Under the pieces are notes generated by a model, which was given only the letters and a program-made list of their open reading frames with translations, was not told the DNA's origin and made no database searches. Made by a program: the position numbers and the translations under genes. DNA of 64,000 nucleotides from Rhodocyclaceae bacterium. Its GTDB lineage: Bacteria; Pseudomonadota; Gammaproteobacteria; Burkholderiales; Rhodocyclaceae. Below, piece by piece: positions 9,585-19,071 of this stretch (position 1 is the first letter of the stretch; every line of letters begins with the position of its first letter). The stretch covers positions 868,001 through 932,000 of the forward strand of contig JADJEF010000018.1 in NCBI GenBank assembly GCA_016702335.1. The letters run 5' to 3'.

Positions 9585-10058
9585 ATGAACTGGATACGCG
9601 AACAATTCACCTTTCACGACATGCAGCGCCTGTTATTTCGGCTTGCAGAGCATGTCAAAGCATTCAAGGGGCTGACACCTGCCGACATCAGCGACTTGCT
9701 CAGTCACGCCGAAAAATGTTCGTTTCCGGCGGGTGCACTCATTGTCAAGGAAAGCAGCGTCGGTACGCACATGTACATCATCCTCAATGGTGATGTCACG
9801 GTAACAAAATCCGGACGTGATGGCGAAGTCGAACTCGCCAAACTCGGACCAGCCGACAGCTTCGGAGAAATGGCGCTGGTGGACAACGAAGGGCGCAGCG
9901 CCAGCGTGCGCTCGGTCAGCGATGCCGTGCTCGTGCGTTTGAGCGATCAGGTGATAAACACGCGCCCGGAGATTGGCCTCAAGGTCTATCGCAACATCGC
10001 CAGTGTGCTGGCAACACGCTTGCGCACCGCCGACGAGGTGCTGGCCTGGCGTCTATAG
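9585..10058 (+). CDS. Cyclic nucleotide-binding domain protein, no DNA-binding domain
   Basis: The 157-residue protein consists almost entirely of a CRP-type cNMP-binding beta-roll. The core reads GALIVKESSVGTHMYIILNGDVTV, followed by SFGEMALVDNEGRSASV with the phosphate-binding cassette. CRP/FNR regulators carry a helix-turn-helix after this domain, but here only about 20 residues follow, so it is not a transcription factor by itself. It lies 32 bases after glnD. Such stand-alone domains can be regulatory subunits or pilus-related sensors; the partner is unknown. Confidence 0.8.
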   Translation: MNWIREQFTFHDMQRLLFRLAEHVKAFKGLTPADISDLLSHAEKCSFPAGALIVKESSVGTHMYIILNGDVTVTKSGRDGEVELAKLGPADSFGEMALVDNEGRSASVRSVSDAVLVRLSDQVINTRPEIGLKVYRNIASVLATRLRTADEVLAWRL

Positions 10059-10125
10059 CCCGCCAAAACTCGCGAACGGCCTGCGGCTAACGACCGAAGG
10101 CCCGCTCAAAAAGTACAAGTCTGGT

Positions 10126-11058
10126 TTAGCCGTCGGCATTGATTTTGGCAATCAACTCCTGAAGCACCTTGTCAGCTTCGAAATTCTCGATCTGGCAGGT
10201 ACCGGCCGCTTCGTGACCACCGCCACCGTATTGGAGCATCAACTCGCCGACCGTCGTCTTGGATGAACGGTCGAGAATTGATTTTCCAGTAGCGAATACA
10301 GTGTTTTGCTTTTGCACGCCCCAAAGCACGTGAATGGAAATATTGGTCTCCGGGAACAGCGCGTAGATCATGAACCGGTTGGTCGCAAAGATGGTCTCTT
10401 CGTGGCGCAGATCCAGAACCGCCAGATTCTTGTAAACCTTGGTGCAGCGCCTGATCTGCTCTTTGGCTTTTTCGGCGTGATCGAAATAGAGCTCGACGCG
10501 CTCCTTGACGTCCTCAAGATTGAGAATGTCTTCAATGCCGTGGTCGCGACAATATTTAATCAGATCCATCATCAACTGATAGTTGCTGATGCGGAACTCC
10601 CTGAAACGACCCAAGCCGGTTCGTGAATCCATCAGGTAGTTAAGCAGTACCCACCCTGTCGGATCGAGAATCTCCTCACGCGTAAACTGTGCGGCATCGC
10701 CCTTGTCCACGGCGTCCATCATGTCCTTGAAGCGGGCTGGAAAGCGCGACATCCCGCCATAGTGCTCGAAGACCACCCGCGCGGCCGAGGGCGCATCGGG
10801 ATAAATGATGTGATTGGGGCGCTCACCGGGATTGCGGAAAGTCTCGGACAAATGATGGTCAAAGGCAAGGTGCACCCCGTCGACGTATGGCAGGTTCGTG
10901 GTGATGTCGCGCGCCGAGATCTCGACCTTGCCATCTTGCATGTCCTTGGGATGGACGAACTTGATGTCGTCGATCATGTCCAGATCATTGAGCAACACGG
11001 CGCATACCAGACCGTCAAAGTCGCTGCGGGTAACCAGGCGGTACTTCTGATTTGACAT
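10126..11058 (-). CDS. DHH-family phosphoesterase
   Basis: The 310-residue protein has the DHH phosphoesterase layout. An N-terminal RSDFDGLVCAVLL holds metal-binding aspartates D13 and D15, FDHHLSE lies at about 67-73, and a C-terminal GGGGHEAAGTC matches the DHHA1 substrate-binding loop. Family members are oligoribonucleases (NrnA), cyclic-dinucleotide phosphodiesterases or inorganic pyrophosphatases; this sequence does not fix the substrate. The start at 11058 follows a GGAGAGAG ribosome-binding site; an upstream ATG at 11088 lacks one. It lies 55 bases downstream of addA on the same strand and converges with the gene ending at 10058. Confidence 0.8.
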   Translation of the reverse strand: MSNQKYRLVTRSDFDGLVCAVLLNDLDMIDDIKFVHPKDMQDGKVEISARDITTNLPYVDGVHLAFDHHLSETFRNPGERPNHIIYPDAPSAARVVFEHYGGMSRFPARFKDMMDAVDKGDAAQFTREEILDPTGWVLLNYLMDSRTGLGRFREFRISNYQLMMDLIKYCRDHGIEDILNLEDVKERVELYFDHAEKAKEQIRRCTKVYKNLAVLDLRHEETIFATNRFMIYALFPETNISIHVLWGVQKQNTVFATGKSILDRSSKTTVGELMLQYGGGGHEAAGTCQIENFEADKVLQELIAKINADG

Positions 11059-11112
11059 TTCTCTCTCCAGGAGGTGTTTGTAAGGCACTCGGTGACGCGA
11101 TTTCGGTCGATT

Positions 11113-14100
11113 CTAATCCAAGCAAATGAGCTTGCCATAGGCAACGTACAGTATTGCGCAGCGCACCGGCAATCCTTCCTCAGCGAATAGCTGGGCGTAG
11201 CCGGCCAACTGCTCGCAATAACGCTGAGCATGGCTCTGAAACTCATGCTCGGCGGGCGCCATACCCAGATCGGCAGATTTGTAATCAATCACCCAACGCA
11301 CTCCGTCAGCGATGAAACAACGATCGACAACACGAATAATCGCCGTACCACCAGCGCCGACTTGCGAAAGCACCAGTTCGGCCGCCCCATCGACATGCTG
11401 CGCGAGCACCCATTGCCCCTCGCTGGCCAAAAGCGTCTGCACCAGACAATACCGGGCGCGCTTCGCGCCAGCCAGCGACTGTTCCGCCGACCAGCCACGG
11501 CTACTCAGCCAGCGCACCAGGGCTGGCATCAGCGACGCCGTCTTCGCTTCATCCCAGGGCGGCATTGCCTGGGCCGCCTGCTCAAGGCAGGCGTGAATCA
11601 GCGTACCCACAGCCGCTGCAAACGCATCGAGCGCCGGTTCGGCCTCGCTGAATACCGACGGCTCAAGTGCTGCCGGAGCCACCCACGGCGCCGGAACTCT
11701 AGGCGTCGCCAAACGCACCAGCTCAGGAACAAACCCTGAAAGTTCCTCGCCCGACCCTGAATCCACCTCATCAAGCTCCCCCACAGAGGTGGCACCCATC
11801 TCTGCCGATAGCGCGGGCCACAAATACGATAACGCGGAGCCCGTGCGCGGCAGCTCAGGCACCCCCGCCGCATCGCGGCTCATGACACCCACCCAATGCA
11901 AGGCACTGACCGCGCGCGTCGCCGCAACATAAAGGACGCGCACATCTTCATTGGCCGAGCGTTCCCGCTCAAGACCGCGCAAATAGTCATAGGCGGTCGG
12001 CACATCAGACTTCCCTTGCCGCGCATTGATCGGCGCTGCCACCAGTGACTCGCCCTCGGGAAGCGCAAACTCATCCCAGATCAGCAAGGGCGCATCGCCA
12101 CCCTGCCCGACGCGGTCGAGCCCGGGAACGATCACCGTGTCAAACTCAAGACCCTTGCTTTTATGAATGGTCATCAGCTGGATGTGCCCTTCCGAGCGCG
12201 CATCGGCCGCCGCGTACAGCGCGCTCATGTCGGCTTCCAGGGTATCGAGCACAAAGCGCCCCTGGGCATCCAGCGCGTCCAGCCGGGCAAAGAAGGCCTG
12301 CGCATCGGCCAAGCCAGTAGCGCCCGCCCCGCCCACACACCCTTCTCCGCCCAGCTTGCGCCAGACATCCTCCAGCCACCGTCGCCGCCGCTGCCGCCCC
12401 TGCCCTGCCAGTGCCTCGGCCATGACGCAGCGCACATGAGCCAGGCGTCGCTTGCCATCCTGCGACAATTGCGCCACGCGCGCGCCGTCGTTCATCAACT
12501 GCCAGATCGTTGCCTGATGATCGTCCGCCGCAAGCGCATGCAGGTCGGCCAGCGTCAGCCCACACCATGGGGCACGCAATACGGCCAGCCAATGCACACG
12601 ATCGCCACGATGATGCAGCGCCTTGGTCAGCGAAATAAGGTCCTGCACGCCTTGGCGACCGATCAATGGCTCGACCTCGACCGCTGAAAACGCCAAAGTC
12701 TCCATATCCGTATGCCGGCGCAAGGCGGCAACCAGCCCCGACAAGTGATTGCGGGCACGCACCAGCACCGCAATCGTCTGCTTGGGGTCGTCTCGGCGCG
12801 TGGCGACAATAATGTCGAGAATACGTTGTGCTTCGCGCGCACGCACCGAGCCCAGACTTTCGTTGCTACCGACGGTCAGTACATGCGTTTTTACCTGCGC
12901 ACTTGCGACACAGGCGCGCGTGGCGACAAACGGACGGTAGCGGATCCGCCCGCGAATGGCTTCATCCTGCACGGGGAACAACGTGGGAAAGGCCTGATTT
13001 ATCCAGCCAACAATCTGCGGGTCAGATCGGTTGTTGCGCGACAAGCGCAGCGCCTGCAGCGGCAAATCGCCAATGCCACGTTGTTGCACTTGCAAAAACA
13101 AACCGACATCGGCTTTGCGAAAGCGATAGATCGACTGCATCGGGTCGCCAACCAAAAACAGCGTTCGCCCATCGCCTTGCTGCCAACCGGCGGTCAAAGC
13201 TTCGAGCAAGCGAACTTGCGAAGGGCTGGTATCTTGAAATTCATCGACCAGCAAATGGCTGATCTGATAGTCCAGACATAACGCCAGATCGGTGGGCGTA
13301 TTCGATGGCTCGCCCGCCTCGCCCGCCTCGGTGCCGACCATTCCTGCCGTTCCAAGGGCATCCAGCGCGCGCATCGAAAGCTCGGAAAAATCCACCTCGC
13401 CATGCTCACGAAACACCAGCCACAGTTCAGCCGCCGCGACCTTGAGCACGGCAACCAAAGCGCGCACGACCGCGTCATCGGCGGCATCGGGCTCAGGCAG
13501 CGTGCGCAAAGTCCGCAGGGCCTCGATCTGACGCTCAGTCAGCGCCTCGATCACCGCCATGATCGCCGCTTTTTCCGCCTTCGCTTCCTTGGGGAAGCCA
13601 TTGCGCACATTCACTAACTTGCGCTTTTCGCCTTCACCGGTCAGCAGAAGCCCGGTCAGCGCACGCCAACGCGGCAAGTCGGCCAGATCGGTCGCCAGCG
13701 CAGCAGACCAGTCGGTCAGCGCCGTTCCGCCCAGCTGGTCGGCCGCAAAGCGTGCCAGTGGCATCACAGTGCGCTGCCAAGCAGTATTCAGCTGCGCCGC
13801 AATTTCGCCCAGAGCGACCGCCACCATGGCTTGCAATGCCTGGGCGACGGCCGCCTCGGGGTGATCAAGGCCGGCGCGCCAAAGCGCCCGCCACTGCTCG
13901 CGGCGGGCAAGCATGTCGGCCAGCAGGCGTACGAGTCGGGTGCTGTCGTTGTCCAGATGCTCCAGCACCGTCGCCAACGCCTCGGCTTCGGGCGAGGGGT
14001 CGCGCTCCAGATGATCGAGCGTGCGGCGTGCCGCCTCGTCGTAATGCCGGCGCGCCTCATCGGCAATCGCGGGCTGGGCACCGAAGCGCGACAGCAGCGG

Positions 14101-14517
14101 CATCTGCCGGGCCAAACTGGCGCAGAAGGCGTCGATAGTGGTCAGGCGCAAGCGGGTGAATTGGCGCTCCAGCGCCCAGCCCAGCTCGGCATCACGCTGA
14201 AGCACCGCGCACGCCAGATCAAAGGTCTTTTGCTTGTGCGCCGCGTCCGGACCCGGACGCAGGCCTGAACGCGCCGCGGTCAAGGCCAGGTGGATGCGCT
14301 CACGCATCTCGCCCGCCGCCTTGTTGGTGAAGGTAATCGCCACCACCTCTTCGGGGTCAGCCACGGTCGCCAGCAAACGCAAAACCCGCTGGGTCAGCAG
14401 TTCCGTCTTGCCGGCACCCGCCGGAGCCTCAACAATGAAGGACTCCAGCGCCAGCGCCCGTTCGCGATTGGCGTCGTCCTGTGCGAGCAAGCGTGCAAGT
14501 TGATCCAGATCGCTCAC
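11113..14517 (-). CDS. addA: AddA-type UvrD/REP helicase-nuclease
   Basis: This large protein (1134 residues) is the helicase-nuclease subunit that resects double-strand ends for recombination. Walker A is EAPAGAGKTELLTQR (about residues 29-43), Walker B is VDEFQDTSPSQ (about 420-430), and later helicase motifs include LMTIHKSKGLEFDTV. The C-terminal RecB-type nuclease contains WVIDYKSADLG. It starts at a GTG that overlaps the addB stop codon. The repeat copy at 11341-11367 is translated in frame as SQVGAGGTA, in a variable strand just before the nuclease motif (about residues 1051-1059). The pairing with an AddB-like protein supports AddA over RecB. Confidence 0.9.
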   Translation of the reverse strand: MSDLDQLARLLAQDDANRERALALESFIVEAPAGAGKTELLTQRVLRLLATVADPEEVVAITFTNKAAGEMRERIHLALTAARSGLRPGPDAAHKQKTFDLACAVLQRDAELGWALERQFTRLRLTTIDAFCASLARQMPLLSRFGAQPAIADEARRHYDEAARRTLDHLERDPSPEAEALATVLEHLDNDSTRLVRLLADMLARREQWRALWRAGLDHPEAAVAQALQAMVAVALGEIAAQLNTAWQRTVMPLARFAADQLGGTALTDWSAALATDLADLPRWRALTGLLLTGEGEKRKLVNVRNGFPKEAKAEKAAIMAVIEALTERQIEALRTLRTLPEPDAADDAVVRALVAVLKVAAAELWLVFREHGEVDFSELSMRALDALGTAGMVGTEAGEAGEPSNTPTDLALCLDYQISHLLVDEFQDTSPSQVRLLEALTAGWQQGDGRTLFLVGDPMQSIYRFRKADVGLFLQVQQRGIGDLPLQALRLSRNNRSDPQIVGWINQAFPTLFPVQDEAIRGRIRYRPFVATRACVASAQVKTHVLTVGSNESLGSVRAREAQRILDIIVATRRDDPKQTIAVLVRARNHLSGLVAALRRHTDMETLAFSAVEVEPLIGRQGVQDLISLTKALHHRGDRVHWLAVLRAPWCGLTLADLHALAADDHQATIWQLMNDGARVAQLSQDGKRRLAHVRCVMAEALAGQGRQRRRRWLEDVWRKLGGEGCVGGAGATGLADAQAFFARLDALDAQGRFVLDTLEADMSALYAAADARSEGHIQLMTIHKSKGLEFDTVIVPGLDRVGQGGDAPLLIWDEFALPEGESLVAAPINARQGKSDVPTAYDYLRGLERERSANEDVRVLYVAATRAVSALHWVGVMSRDAAGVPELPRTGSALSYLWPALSAEMGATSVGELDEVDSGSGEELSGFVPELVRLATPRVPAPWVAPAALEPSVFSEAEPALDAFAAAVGTLIHACLEQAAQAMPPWDEAKTASLMPALVRWLSSRGWSAEQSLAGAKRARYCLVQTLLASEGQWVLAQHVDGAAELVLSQVGAGGTAIIRVVDRCFIADGVRWVIDYKSADLGMAPAEHEFQSHAQRYCEQLAGYAQLFAEEGLPVRCAILYVAYGKLICLD
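11341..11367 (+). repeat. 27-bp dispersed repeat, copy 1 (in addA)
   Basis: Consensus orientation on the plus strand, variable quartet ACCA, ending GCGA. It lies inside addA, antisense to it, and is translated as (S)QVGAGGTA. The preceding AAT flank matches other copies. Confidence 0.85.
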
Positions 14518-17324
14518 ACGTCGCCCCCATCGTCCGCCTCGCCCGACTCAAACTGATTTCGTCGCTCGGCCAAGCGCAGCAAGGGGGTCACCGGGCAATG
14601 CACCAGCGCGCTTTCCTGCGCGACCACCACCGCCGCCACGCCCGCCACAATTTCTTCAGCCAATTGCTCCAGCCGATCCGCCCAGGCGCGACGCAGACTT
14701 TCCCAATCCGGAAACTGCTGCTCATCGTAGCGCCGGCGCTGTGCCGCCAGCGGTTTTACGCCGGGCAAGATGCCTTCATCGCCGGCCACGCCCAAAAATG
14801 CCGAGCCTCCGCGCACCACTCGGGCAAGGGCGACGGCGGCCAGATCACTGGCCGGGAAGAGCAAGGCGGCATACATCGGCAATTGCGGCTCACCAATACG
14901 CTCGTCAGCCCACGAATCGGCACTGGCACTGCGGCCGCTCTTGTAGTCAATGATCACCAGGCGGTCGTCGGCCAGCCGATCGACCCGATCCACCACCACG
15001 CGCATGGGCAAGCCGGCGAGTTCCAGCGCGTGCCGGGCCTCGCACACTTCCACGACAAAGGGTGGACGCTTGGCCTCGATCTGCAGCCACTCGTCGATCA
15101 CGTCGATCAGCCGATTACGCTCCAGCGCTACCAGGCGCGGCGGCGGGGGCTCGCCGCGCAGCCAGGAAGGCTCGGCGAGCGCCATATCCACGGCCTGGGT
15201 AATGGCCTGCGCCCGTGCGCCCGGTCCCAGGCCCGCCACGTCGGCCTGCGCTTTCCCCTGCCAGAGGTACTCCAGCGCGCTGTGCAGCAAACTGCCGCGT
15301 GCACGGGCGTCCAATCCGGAAGTCGGCGCTGGTAACACGGCGGCTCCGAGGCGAAATTGATAAAACGTCCACGCCGGGCAAATCGCCTGAGCCGCCAGCA
15401 AGGCCGTACCCCCGCGCATGCGCTGCCGCTCTTGCGCGTCCATCTCCGGCGCTTTGGCGTCGTGCAGGGTTTGCAACGCCGCTGCCGCTAGCGGCGGGTC
15501 GCCGCGCGCAGGCATTGCCACTAAGACATAGCCGGCCAAAAGTGCGCTTGGCCGCAACTCACGTTCGCCCTCACGGCGGCTCCAGGAAAACACCACGGAT
15601 TCGGCTTGCGCGGAAAACAGGGCGGTACTGCGTTCGGCGGCAGCCGTCAACTGCTCGCTGGACGCCATGGGCACGCCCGCCTGCCGCTGCAAGAAAGCGG
15701 GCAGCAGCGGGTTCGGCCGTGGCGCACCCGGCCACTGCGCTTCGTTCAAGCCCATCAGCCACAGGCCATCGACCGCCCCGCTCAGAATCTCGTCAAGACT
15801 ACCGATCTCAACGGCGGCCGGACGCTGACGCGGGACGCGAATCGACAGTTCTTTCAAGCTTTGGCGCAACAAACGATGGGCCTCGCTGCCGCTCACGCGC
15901 CCGGCAATACGGTCTAGAGCGCCCATCCCGGCGAGGCACTCGCGCAGGCGCGCGCAGGTCTCGCGCTCTATGCGGTTCAAGGCCCGCTGCCCCGGCCAGC
16001 CCAGATCGACCAGGAGCCGTTCGAAAACCCGGGCCCATTGACCGGGGGTTTGCTGGGCACGCTCGGCGCTGAAGCCCTTGCTCAATAGCTCGAGATGGCT
16101 AAGTAGCTGGGAGCGACCATGGGCAACTGGGCTGGCCCCTCCGCAGACGGCTGCGCCGGCCCCGTCGAGCCGCGCCCCGCCCGCAATCCGCAAGTCGGCG
16201 CTGGCAAGACGGCGAATTCGCTCCAGCGACGTGCGCGGCGCCACCCGCTCGCGCAAACTGGCCTCGCACTGCGCACGCAGGTCGGCTTCATCGACGTCAG
16301 ACGACCAGCCTGCGCCGCACAAAAGCGCGCCGACGTCGGCAAACATCACCTGCCGCGGGTTGAGCGCGGTTTGCAACAGACGCACCGCTACGTCGGCGAG
16401 GAATTGCTCGCCGAGAACCACGCCACCCACCCGCTCCCAGCGGCGTTCATGGCCCGTCCATGCCGCGCCTACCGCATCAGCATGCAGTGCGGCGTCCAGC
16501 GCTGATTCCAGTGCGTACTGGTGTTTTGCCCAATCGGCACACGCAATGCGCAGGCGGGCGTGCGGGCTGCGCGCCAGGTGTTCGGCGGCCCAGGCGGCGG
16601 CTGCCTGGCATTCCTGATCGGCATCCAGGCACTCGACGGAACGCGGCGCGGTCGCTCGTGGCGAACCAATATCGACCTGCACCAGTACGACGCCGCGCTG
16701 CGCGAGCACGGTCAGCAAACGTTGCAACATTGGGTCGGGGGCGACAAAGCCGGCCAGAGCCACCGTGGCCGGAAGCTTGCCGACACCCCGTGCCAGGCAG
16801 TCCATACGCCACTGCATGGCCTCGCTCGCGCTCACCCAGTTGCCCTCGCGGCGCAAGCGCTCGGCGGCAGCACGCCATCGCGAAAAGGCTTGCGACTCGT
16901 CATTTTGCCAAAGCTCAGGCACCGCAATGCGCCATGTCCGCACCAGCGTATCCGCCTCAAAGGCACAGCGCGCCAACCCCTCGTGATCGAACAGGGCTGC
17001 CGCCGCTTGTGAGGCCGCCAGATCACTAGCCACCGCGCGCGACCAAAGACACTGCTCCTGCGGACGGGTCAGAAAGCTGCCGGGAACGGCCTCGGCCGGC
17101 AGGTCGCCGGCCAGCAAGGCCGCAGAGCACAGATGATCAAGCCATTGCGCTGGGCTGGCCGCATCGAGTGCGCGCCAACTGAGCAAACCGCGTTCGCGCA
17201 TGTGCTCACCATGACTGCGGCGAAGCTCGGTGGCCAGACGCGCCGTGGGCGCCAGCACCAGGGTGTCGGCACCCCCTTGCAAGGTGCTGAGCGCTACGAC
17301 AGGCAGCTCAAACAGCGCTTTCAT
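14514..17324 (-). CDS. addB: AddB-like nuclease, DNA double-strand break repair
   Basis: The 936-residue protein resembles the proteobacterial AddB-like 'probable DNA repair protein' family, partner of the AddA-type helicase. The N-terminus (DTLVLAPTARLATELRR) is a degenerate helicase domain. The C-terminus holds the RecB-type nuclease signature VDRVDRLADDRLVIIDYKSGR (about residues 778-800). The start at 17324 is set by an ATGA overlap with the upstream small gene; a longer start at 17360 would overlap that gene more. Two repeat copies are translated inside it, as RRLASADLR (about 371-379) and AVLPAPTS (about 661-669). The second falls in a region where the family normally reads LGA-x(8)-GLDAR, apparently without any length change. 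Confidence 0.85.
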   Translation of the reverse strand: MKALFELPVVALSTLQGGADTLVLAPTARLATELRRSHGEHMRERGLLSWRALDAASPAQWLDHLCSAALLAGDLPAEAVPGSFLTRPQEQCLWSRAVASDLAASQAAAALFDHEGLARCAFEADTLVRTWRIAVPELWQNDESQAFSRWRAAAERLRREGNWVSASEAMQWRMDCLARGVGKLPATVALAGFVAPDPMLQRLLTVLAQRGVVLVQVDIGSPRATAPRSVECLDADQECQAAAAWAAEHLARSPHARLRIACADWAKHQYALESALDAALHADAVGAAWTGHERRWERVGGVVLGEQFLADVAVRLLQTALNPRQVMFADVGALLCGAGWSSDVDEADLRAQCEASLRERVAPRTSLERIRRLASADLRIAGGARLDGAGAAVCGGASPVAHGRSQLLSHLELLSKGFSAERAQQTPGQWARVFERLLVDLGWPGQRALNRIERETCARLRECLAGMGALDRIAGRVSGSEAHRLLRQSLKELSIRVPRQRPAAVEIGSLDEILSGAVDGLWLMGLNEAQWPGAPRPNPLLPAFLQRQAGVPMASSEQLTAAAERSTALFSAQAESVVFSWSRREGERELRPSALLAGYVLVAMPARGDPPLAAAALQTLHDAKAPEMDAQERQRMRGGTALLAAQAICPAWTFYQFRLGAAVLPAPTSGLDARARGSLLHSALEYLWQGKAQADVAGLGPGARAQAITQAVDMALAEPSWLRGEPPPPRLVALERNRLIDVIDEWLQIEAKRPPFVVEVCEARHALELAGLPMRVVVDRVDRLADDRLVIIDYKSGRSASADSWADERIGEPQLPMYAALLFPASDLAAVALARVVRGGSAFLGVAGDEGILPGVKPLAAQRRRYDEQQFPDWESLRRAWADRLEQLAEEIVAGVAAVVVAQESALVHCPVTPLLRLAERRNQFESGEADDGGDV
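15316..15342 (-). repeat. 27-bp dispersed repeat, copy 2 (in addB)
   Basis: Consensus orientation on the minus strand, quartet GTTA, with one change near the right end (CTTCCGG). It is read in addB as AVLPAPTS. Confidence 0.75.
16188..16214 (-). repeat. 27-bp dispersed repeat, copy 3 (in addB)
   Basis: Perfect match to the consensus on the minus strand, quartet CTTG. It is read in addB as RRLASADLR, a different frame from copy 2. Confidence 0.85.
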
Positions 17325-17479
17325 CCGACCAGTGGCAGCATCAAGGCACCCAGTGCACACAGGCAGGTGGTCGAGAAAAAGACCACCACATCCGTGTTCT
17401 GGCGATCGGCGAAATTGGCCGGATCGGCCGGGTGAGCATAGCGAGAATCATTCAGAAGGCGTGCAATCAGTTGGGTCAT
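17321..17479 (-). CDS. Small single-pass membrane protein between rmuC and addB
   Basis: This is a 52-residue frame (MTQLIARLLNDSRYAHP at the N-terminus). The C-terminal half is hydrophobic (VVVFFSTTCLCALGALMLPLV), consistent with one membrane helix. GGAG stands 7 bases before the ATG. Its stop codon overlaps the addB start as ATGA, the strongest argument that it is translated. I do not recognise the family. Position suggests co-expression with the repair genes; a role there is speculation. Confidence 0.55.
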   Translation of the reverse strand: MTQLIARLLNDSRYAHPADPANFADRQNTDVVVFFSTTCLCALGALMLPLVG

Positions 17480-17556
17480 CACCGGGCTCCACGAAAAAGG
17501 TGCAGCCAGTTTGCCGGGGGCGAGGCTCATGGCGTGATGCTGCCATGACACAGCAC

Positions 17557-18879
17557 TTATTTTTCGTTAAGCGGGAGCAGTTCGGCGGCCTGAAGTACCC
17601 GCGACTGACTCTCGACCGGGCTTAAATCCTTGATTTCTTTACCATCGTTCGATACTTTCAAATCGCGAAACTTGCGCGCCGAGACGAGTACGCGCGTTTC
17701 CAGTGAGGCGACCGACTTGTTGTAGGCACCGACGGCATCGTTGAGATTTTTGCCGACACTGGACCAGTGCTCGGCCATGGTCGCCAGACGCTCATAGACC
17801 TCACGTCCCAGATCGCTGATCTTCTCGGCATTTTCGGTCAGGGCCTGCTGCGTCCAGCCATAGGCCACCGCACGCAGCAATGCGATCAGGGTGGTGGGTG
17901 TGGCCAGAATGACGCGCTGCTCCACGCCCTGCTCGATCAGGGCCGGCTCGACCTCCAGCGCCGCCGAATAAAACGTCTCGCCGGGCAGAAACAAGACGAC
18001 GAAATCGGGCGAGGGCTGGAACTGCTCCCAGTAGGCCTTTCGGCCCAACTTGACCAGATGCTCACGCACCTGCCGCGCATGGTCGCGCAAGTGCCGGCGC
18101 TTTTCATCCGGGTCTTCCGTTTCCAGCGATTCCAGATAGCCGGCCAAAGGCACCTTGGCATCGACCACGATATTCTTGCCACCGGGCAGCCGAACGATCA
18201 GGTCAGGGCGCAAGCGCCCCTCGTCAGTGCTCGTACTTTCCTGCTCGAAAAAGTCGCAATGGTCGAGCATGCCCGCCATTTCGACCACGCGCTTGAGTTG
18301 CAGTTCGCCCCAGCGGCCGCGCGTTTGCGGCGCGCGCAAAGCTTTGACCAGATTGCTGGTTTCATTGCGCAGGGTGTTTTGTACTTGGGCCAGCGACTTG
18401 ACCTGCTCGGTGAGCGTGGCGTAGGCATCGACACGCGACTTTTCGATGCCCTGAATTTGCTGCTCGAATTTTTCCAGCGAGAGCTTGACCGGAGCCACCA
18501 GTTCGCCGATCGCCTGTTGCCGCTTTTCCAGCTCGCCCCTGGCTTCCTGCTGCTGCGTCGCCAGCGCGGTCTTGGCTAAATCGAGGAATGACTGGTTATT
18601 GCTGGCTAGTGCGTCAGCCGAAAGCGCCTTGAAAGCATCAGCAAAGCTGGTGCGCGCGTCTTCAAGTGCCGCCTGACGTTCAACAAAGCGAGCACGTTCT
18701 CCTTCCAGCTCGGCCTCAAGGCGAGAGTGCCGTATCGCCAGCGCCGACTTGGCGTCACGCTCGCCAAGCAGCGCGCGCTCGAGATCACGCTGCCGGGCCA
18801 TCAGCACATAGGTCGCCGCGAGGGCACCCACGACAATACCGAGCAAGGCCGCAGCCACAAGAGGAGACAGGCTTTCCAT
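17557..18879 (-). CDS. rmuC: DNA recombination protein RmuC
   Basis: RmuC is a membrane-anchored protein with a nuclease-like fold that limits inversions at short inverted repeats. The 440-residue protein has an N-terminal membrane helix (LVAAALLGIVVGALAATYVLM), a coiled-coil stretch to about residue 150, then the conserved core (RGRWGELQLKRVVEMAGM, VDAKVPLAGYLES, FVVLFLPGETFYSAAL, ATPTTLIALLRAVAYGW). A diverged repeat copy is translated near residues 42-50 as KSALAIRH, in the coiled-coil region. It heads a likely rmuC-small gene-addB-addA operon. Confidence 0.92.
   Translation of the reverse strand: MESLSPLVAAALLGIVVGALAATYVLMARQRDLERALLGERDAKSALAIRHSRLEAELEGERARFVERQAALEDARTSFADAFKALSADALASNNQSFLDLAKTALATQQQEARGELEKRQQAIGELVAPVKLSLEKFEQQIQGIEKSRVDAYATLTEQVKSLAQVQNTLRNETSNLVKALRAPQTRGRWGELQLKRVVEMAGMLDHCDFFEQESTSTDEGRLRPDLIVRLPGGKNIVVDAKVPLAGYLESLETEDPDEKRRHLRDHARQVREHLVKLGRKAYWEQFQPSPDFVVLFLPGETFYSAALEVEPALIEQGVEQRVILATPTTLIALLRAVAYGWTQQALTENAEKISDLGREVYERLATMAEHWSSVGKNLNDAVGAYNKSVASLETRVLVSARKFRDLKVSNDGKEIKDLSPVESQSRVLQAAELLPLNEK
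18728..18754 (+). repeat. 27-bp dispersed repeat, copy 4 (in rmuC)
   Basis: Plus-strand orientation, quartet ATCG, with the first base T and a changed right end (TTGGCG). It lies inside rmuC, antisense to it, read as KSALAIRH. Confidence 0.65.
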
Positions 18880-19071
18880 GCAAACTCCGGGAAGAAACGA
18901 TCAAAGACGCCGGACGCGTCCGATCTTGAGTGCAGGATAGCGGATGCGCGACCGGCCTTCGGCAGAAGCCGATGCCTGTACTCTTCCCTTCGAGTTTCGG
19001 TGCGCAACCCTGCTACCGTACGCATTACTTTTTATAACATGTGGAGCAGCTATTCAAACTGGGCCGCAATC

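Noticed and set aside
13668..13695. CGGCAAGTCGGC in addA resembling the repeat
   Set aside because: Agreement stops after the first 12 bases; probably chance in GC-rich coding DNA.
14481..15335. Long open frame on the plus strand across addA/addB
   Set aside because: Overlaps the conserved nuclease domain of addB on the opposite strand; Arg/His-rich translation typical of GC-rich antisense.
18880..19071. N-terminal extension of the ribbon-helix-helix antitoxin back to 18727
   Set aside because: The extension overlaps rmuC on the other strand and has no family support. The conserved protein begins at 19072.
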